NCBI GenBank assembly: GCA_002419295.1
Contig: DIFW01000017.1
Location: 169,270 to 211,863 of the forward strand
Length of the DNA stretch: 42,594 nt
Direction of reading: 5' to 3'
From: Patescibacteria group bacterium UBA5738
GTDB lineage: Bacteria > Patescibacteriota > Minisyncoccia > Minisyncoccales > UBA5738
Shown: positions 40,294 to 42,594 of the stretch, one piece after another
Layout: every line of letters starts with the position of its first letter
How positions within the stretch are numbered: position 1 is the first letter of the stretch
The notes under the pieces: generated by a model
The model's input: only the letters and a program-made list of their open reading frames with translations
What the model was told of the DNA's origin: nothing
Databases searched by the model: none
Position numbers and translations under genes: made by a program

Positions 40294-40320
40294 CGGGTCG
40301 AAACGGCCCGTTTTTGTTTT
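40294..40320 (+). terminator. Rho-independent terminator after the pilin genes
   Basis: CGGGTCG (40294-40300), loop AAA, CGGCCCG (40304-40310, one G-U pair), then TTTTTGTTTT. Confidence 0.85.
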
Positions 40321-40366
40321 ACTTTTTGCCGCCGATGAGTTAGAAATAATGGTGGAGGCCAAGATT

Positions 40367-40448
40367 GTCGAGATGGCGAAATCGGCAGACGCGCTAGCCT
40401 TAGGAGCTAGTGGGGAAACCCATGGGAGTTCAAGTCTCCCTCTCGACA
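40367..40448 (+). tRNA. tRNA-Leu (anticodon UAG)
   Basis: Acceptor GTCGAGA/TCTCGAC, anticodon stem CTAGC/GCTAG with loop CTTAGGA and anticodon TAG, a long variable arm (TGGGGAAACCCA), T-arm GGGAG-TTCAAGT-CTCCC, discriminator A at 40448, followed by CC. A class II tRNA as expected for leucine. Confidence 0.93.
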
Positions 40449-40477
40449 CCGGGTAGTTGATGAGAAATGAGAATAAA

Positions 40478-40497
40478 AAACCGCTTTTAAGCGGTTT
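40478..40497. terminator. Bidirectional terminator between tRNA-Leu and hsp20
   Basis: AAACCGC (40478-40484), TTTTAA, GCGGTTT (40491-40497), with A-run before and T's after. It serves the tRNA from the left and the convergent Hsp20 gene from the right; it overlaps the Hsp20 stop codon region. Confidence 0.78.
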
Positions 40498-41176
40498 ATT
40501 CTTTGACGAGGAGTTTTTTCTTTTTCTCGCGCTGGATTTTGGGGAGGCGGATTGTGAGTATTCCGTCTTTCATTGACGCGTCCGCGCGTCCGGAATCAAC
40601 TTCCAAAGGCATAATAATCTTGCGGGAAAACGGACCCCAATAACATTCTTCAATGAAATAATCGCCGTCTTCCGGCAAAGGATTTTGCCGGTCGCCCTTA
40701 ATGACCACCATTTCGTCTTCGATGATTACTTCCATATCGTCGGCTTTTACGCCGGCGATCGCGGCTTGCAAGACCAGATCATTTTCGGTTTGATAGACAT
40801 TGACCGCCAGGCGCCCTTCGTCGTTGAGCCATTCGCGGTCGGCTTCTTCTTGCGCGGTGATAATTTTTTTTGCCATAGTTTTTTTATTTTTTTTGCCTGT
40901 TGGCGCCGCCTTTGTTTTGGGCGCGGGCGTTTCAAGCGCCGCGGTCGCTTGGTCGATATTTTCGGCGGTGATAATTTTTTTTGCCGGATCTTTTTGGGCA
41001 AGCGGCGGAACGCCTTTCTTTGTTCCGATTCCGGTTTTATAGGCCGCAAACACCGCGTTTTCTTGCGGCGCGCCTTCGCCGAAAATTTGATTTTCGCCGC
41101 CGCCTTCGGTCTTTGTTTCTTCGTCCGGGTTTTGCGCGGCCATTCCCCGTTGCAATTTTTCAAGGAAAGAGCTCAT
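40496..41176 (-). CDS. Hsp20/alpha-crystallin small heat-shock protein with long disordered N-terminus
   Basis: 226 residues, long for the family (about 140-160). The C-terminal alpha-crystallin domain (about 118-215) has LAVNVYQTENDLVLQAAIAGVKADDMEVIIEDEMVVIKG, and the A-x(3)-DGILTIRLPK signature. The N-terminal 110 residues are low complexity: Ala, Lys, Pro and Gly-rich, with KKIITAENIDQ and KKIITAQEEAD repeated about 35 residues apart, no signal peptide. Chaperone that holds unfolded proteins. An internal ATG before MAKKIITAQEE (about residue 101) would give a protein of normal size. Confidence 0.88.
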   Translation of the reverse strand: MSSFLEKLQRGMAAQNPDEETKTEGGGENQIFGEGAPQENAVFAAYKTGIGTKKGVPPLAQKDPAKKIITAENIDQATAALETPAPKTKAAPTGKKNKKTMAKKIITAQEEADREWLNDEGRLAVNVYQTENDLVLQAAIAGVKADDMEVIIEDEMVVIKGDRQNPLPEDGDYFIEECYWGPFSRKIIMPLEVDSGRADASMKDGILTIRLPKIQREKKKKLLVKE

Positions 41177-41206
41177 TTTAATGATAAATTATAAATAATA
41201 AACAAA

Positions 41207-42022
41207 TTACATTTTGCAAACGCTTTTCATTTTCAGAAGGCGTTTAAACTTGCCATAAAGGTTGATTGCCAAAAACAAAATGATGGCCAGCGGCACAAGC
41301 AAAAACAGAAGGTCATCCTCGCTTTTAATTATAGAGAAATTATATAATCCGTGCAAGCAACTTACCAGCAAAAATCCCCGCGACAGAATGCCGGTTTTCT
41401 TTTTGCGCCGGCAGAACGCCATGGCCATATAATAACCCAAAACGCCCGAGCAGAGAGTGTGCAAAAGAATGGCCGTGAGCGACCGAAACAGCGACAGCCA
41501 AACGATGAAGGTGGCGCCTTCGGGGCGCAAAAGGGCGGTGCCGGCAAACAGATGTTCCTGCACCGAAGGCAACAGAAACAAAAGATTTTCCACCGCGGCA
41601 AATCCCAATGCCGCGGCGGCCATATAAATTACGAAGTCCACCGGTTCATCCAAGTGGCGGTTTTGCTGGGCGGCTTGCTCGCGCACCCACACCGCGAAGT
41701 ATTTGGCATATTCTTCAATAAAGGCGATTGCCAGAATGTTGGCCGCCAGCAGAGCGATGATTTCGGGCAATCCCAAGGTGTCGATGGCGTTGATTAAAAA
41801 AATTTCCATGGCGACCGCCGGCGCGGTCATCAATCCGCCCAAAAAAAACACTTTGGCGATTTCTTTTTTCGGTTCCGGGTGCCGGTCGCGCTTCAAATAG
41901 AATAACAACCACAAAAAACAGGGGAGCACCCCGGCAATCAGATATATCGCCAGCGATCCGGCGGCTTGCGAAAACCATGCCAGCGCCGCCAGTGCCGCAT
42001 CCGCGTCAAAAATCAGTTCCAT
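41207..42022 (-). CDS. PrsW-family intramembrane metalloprotease
   Basis: 271 residues, about eight transmembrane helices. Family motifs: FIEEYAKY (Glu103, Glu104), GFAAVENLLF (Glu145), LLHTLCSGVLGY (His188) and HGLYNF (His224), the proposed zinc ligands of PrsW/Rce1-type proteases. PrsW in Bacillus cleaves an anti-sigma factor; the substrate here is unknown. Start ATG at 42022. Neighbour Hsp20 is in the same direction. Confidence 0.88.
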   Translation of the reverse strand: MELIFDADAALAALAWFSQAAGSLAIYLIAGVLPCFLWLLFYLKRDRHPEPKKEIAKVFFLGGLMTAPAVAMEIFLINAIDTLGLPEIIALLAANILAIAFIEEYAKYFAVWVREQAAQQNRHLDEPVDFVIYMAAAALGFAAVENLLFLLPSVQEHLFAGTALLRPEGATFIVWLSLFRSLTAILLHTLCSGVLGYYMAMAFCRRKKKTGILSRGFLLVSCLHGLYNFSIIKSEDDLLFLLVPLAIILFLAINLYGKFKRLLKMKSVCKM

Positions 42023-42081
42023 GTTTCATTTTACCCTTTCCCGTTCCCGCTTTCAAATCTTTACATATTCAGAGGGTTATT

Positions 42082-42107
42082 CAGAGGGTTAGACCCTCTG
42101 AGTTTTT
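42082..42107 (+). terminator. Terminator-like hairpin without an obvious plus-strand gene
   Basis: CAGAGGGT-TAG-ACCCTCTG (42082-42100) followed by AGTTTTT. The T-run is on the plus strand only, while both neighbouring genes are on the minus strand. A direct repeat ATTCAGAGGGTT precedes it. Confidence 0.5.
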
Positions 42108-42123
42108 AAAATGCAATAGGTTT

Positions 42124-42594
42124 TTAGAAAAAATATGCGGGTCGAAGAGCGCACTCGGCGTTTGCGCCGGGGGCCGGCGAAACGGGAGCATCAAGATAGC
42201 CGCCGATTATTTTTGAATCCGGATAATTTTTTTTGAATATTTTAATTGAATTAAATTCAAAACTTTTAGCCTTGCTTTTTATTTCCAAAGCGATCAATTT
42301 TCCTCCTTCCATTTTCAAAATAAAATCAATTTCATTTTTATTTTTAGTGCGCCAATGATTAAAATCATAGCCGTTCTTTACCAGCTGGCCGAAAACCGCG
42401 TTCTCTAAAATCTGGCCGTGATCGCTCCGCTCGTTTATTGGCCGGAAATCATTGACTATCTGGTTGCGCATTCCGCAATCAATGAAATATATTTTGGGAT
42501 TTTTAACAATTTCGGTGCGCTTATTTTTAAAATAAGGCGCCAGCCGCCGGCAGACAAATGTTTTTTCCAAAAAATTCAGATATCGCTTTAATGT
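42124..42594 (-). CDS. DUF4143-type ATPase, C-terminal part only (cut by window edge)
   Basis: The frame is open to the window edge; the TTG at 42570 is internal, since upstream codons (TLKRYLNFLEKTF) continue the family pattern. The visible 156 residues are the DUF4143 C-terminal domain: KIYFIDCGMRNQIV, ENAVFGQLVKNGYDFNHWRTKNKNEIDFIL, and IALEIKSKAKSFE. The NEIDFIL...LEIKSK pattern is the PD-(D/E)xK-like core. Paralogue of the ATPase at 8446-9744. Confidence 0.87.
   Translation of the reverse strand, partial: TLKRYLNFLEKTFVCRRLAPYFKNKRTEIVKNPKIYFIDCGMRNQIVNDFRPINERSDHGQILENAVFGQLVKNGYDFNHWRTKNKNEIDFILKMEGGKLIALEIKSKAKSFEFNSIKIFKKNYPDSKIIGGYLDAPVSPAPGANAECALRPAYFF

Noticed and set aside
1..42594. 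CRISPR array
   Set aside because: No stretch of regularly spaced direct repeats with unique spacers; the only tandem repeats are the 102-bp coding repeat and short hairpins.
1..42594. UGA recoded as glycine
   Set aside because: Conserved genes end cleanly at TGA (for example 1849-1851) and have no internal TGA, so the standard bacterial code applies.

Overview
The window looks like chromosome of a candidate-phyla-radiation bacterium (Patescibacteria, most likely Parcubacteria-like). The pointers are tandem small TrbC/VirB2-like pilin genes, a metal-site-less MBL-fold protein, a CarS-like CDP-alcohol synthase, DUF4143 ATPases, many short membrane proteins of unknown function, and intergenic spacers made of repeated AATTGAAAATTG-type runs with small GC-rich palindromes. 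TGA is used as a stop, so this is not one of the UGA-recoding lineages. The taxonomic call is an inference from gene content.

Bases 1-8300 hold a biotin-dependent acyl-CoA carboxylase set: biotin carboxylase (cut by the window edge), biotin carrier protein, biotin-protein ligase and carboxyltransferase. A secreted LCAT-type esterase lies between them, flanked by two paralogous small membrane proteins, together with a decayed gene. Bases 8300-13222 carry a DUF4143 ATPase, an MGDG-synthase-type glycosyltransferase, a HAD phosphatase, a DUF378 membrane protein and a convergent HtrA/DegP-type protease. tRNA-Arg(CCU) and tRNA-Ala(GGC) follow.

Bases 13633-30027 are a mobile island of about 16.4 kb inserted exactly at the 3' end of tRNA-Ala(GGC). 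The two ends share the 5-bp core CACAA. Joining the outer flanks rebuilds tRNA-Ala followed directly by its own rho-independent terminator. The left end carries a large serine recombinase (minus strand) and a divergent AT-rich module: Xre regulator, m5C DNA methyltransferase, and a GHKL/MORC-like ATPase with a C-terminal HEPN-like RX4H motif. In the middle (18376-18742) is an unexpected attP-like junction: the 3' end of a second recombinase gene, in inverted orientation, joined to a second copy of the right arm. The element therefore has two pairs of inverted arms. The right half carries a TetR-controlled cargo operon (GT2, FabK-like reductase, PlsC acyltransferase, HlyD/MacA adaptor, MacB-like permease, ABC ATPase). 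A transfer/replication module follows (nuclease-like protein, replication-relaxation protein, small membrane protein, VirD4-type coupling ATPase), then about 0.9 kb of non-coding DNA built from nested long hairpins, a candidate oriT or replication origin.

Bases 30028-42594 return to chromosome: the tRNA-Ala terminator, a cluster of DnaA-box-like sites around a 28-bp perfect palindrome, several hypothetical genes, a YraN-type nuclease, a PHP phosphoesterase, the CarS-like synthase, a pseudo-MBL protein, gyrA, a SAM methyltransferase, four pilin-like genes in a row, tRNA-Leu(UAG), Hsp20, a PrsW-type protease and the end of a second DUF4143 ATPase, cut by the window edge.

The most interesting candidates are the island with its reconstructable attB/attP/attL/attR sites and internal inverted attP, the methyltransferase plus GHKL-HEPN pair as a possible defence system, and the hairpin-rich putative origin of transfer.
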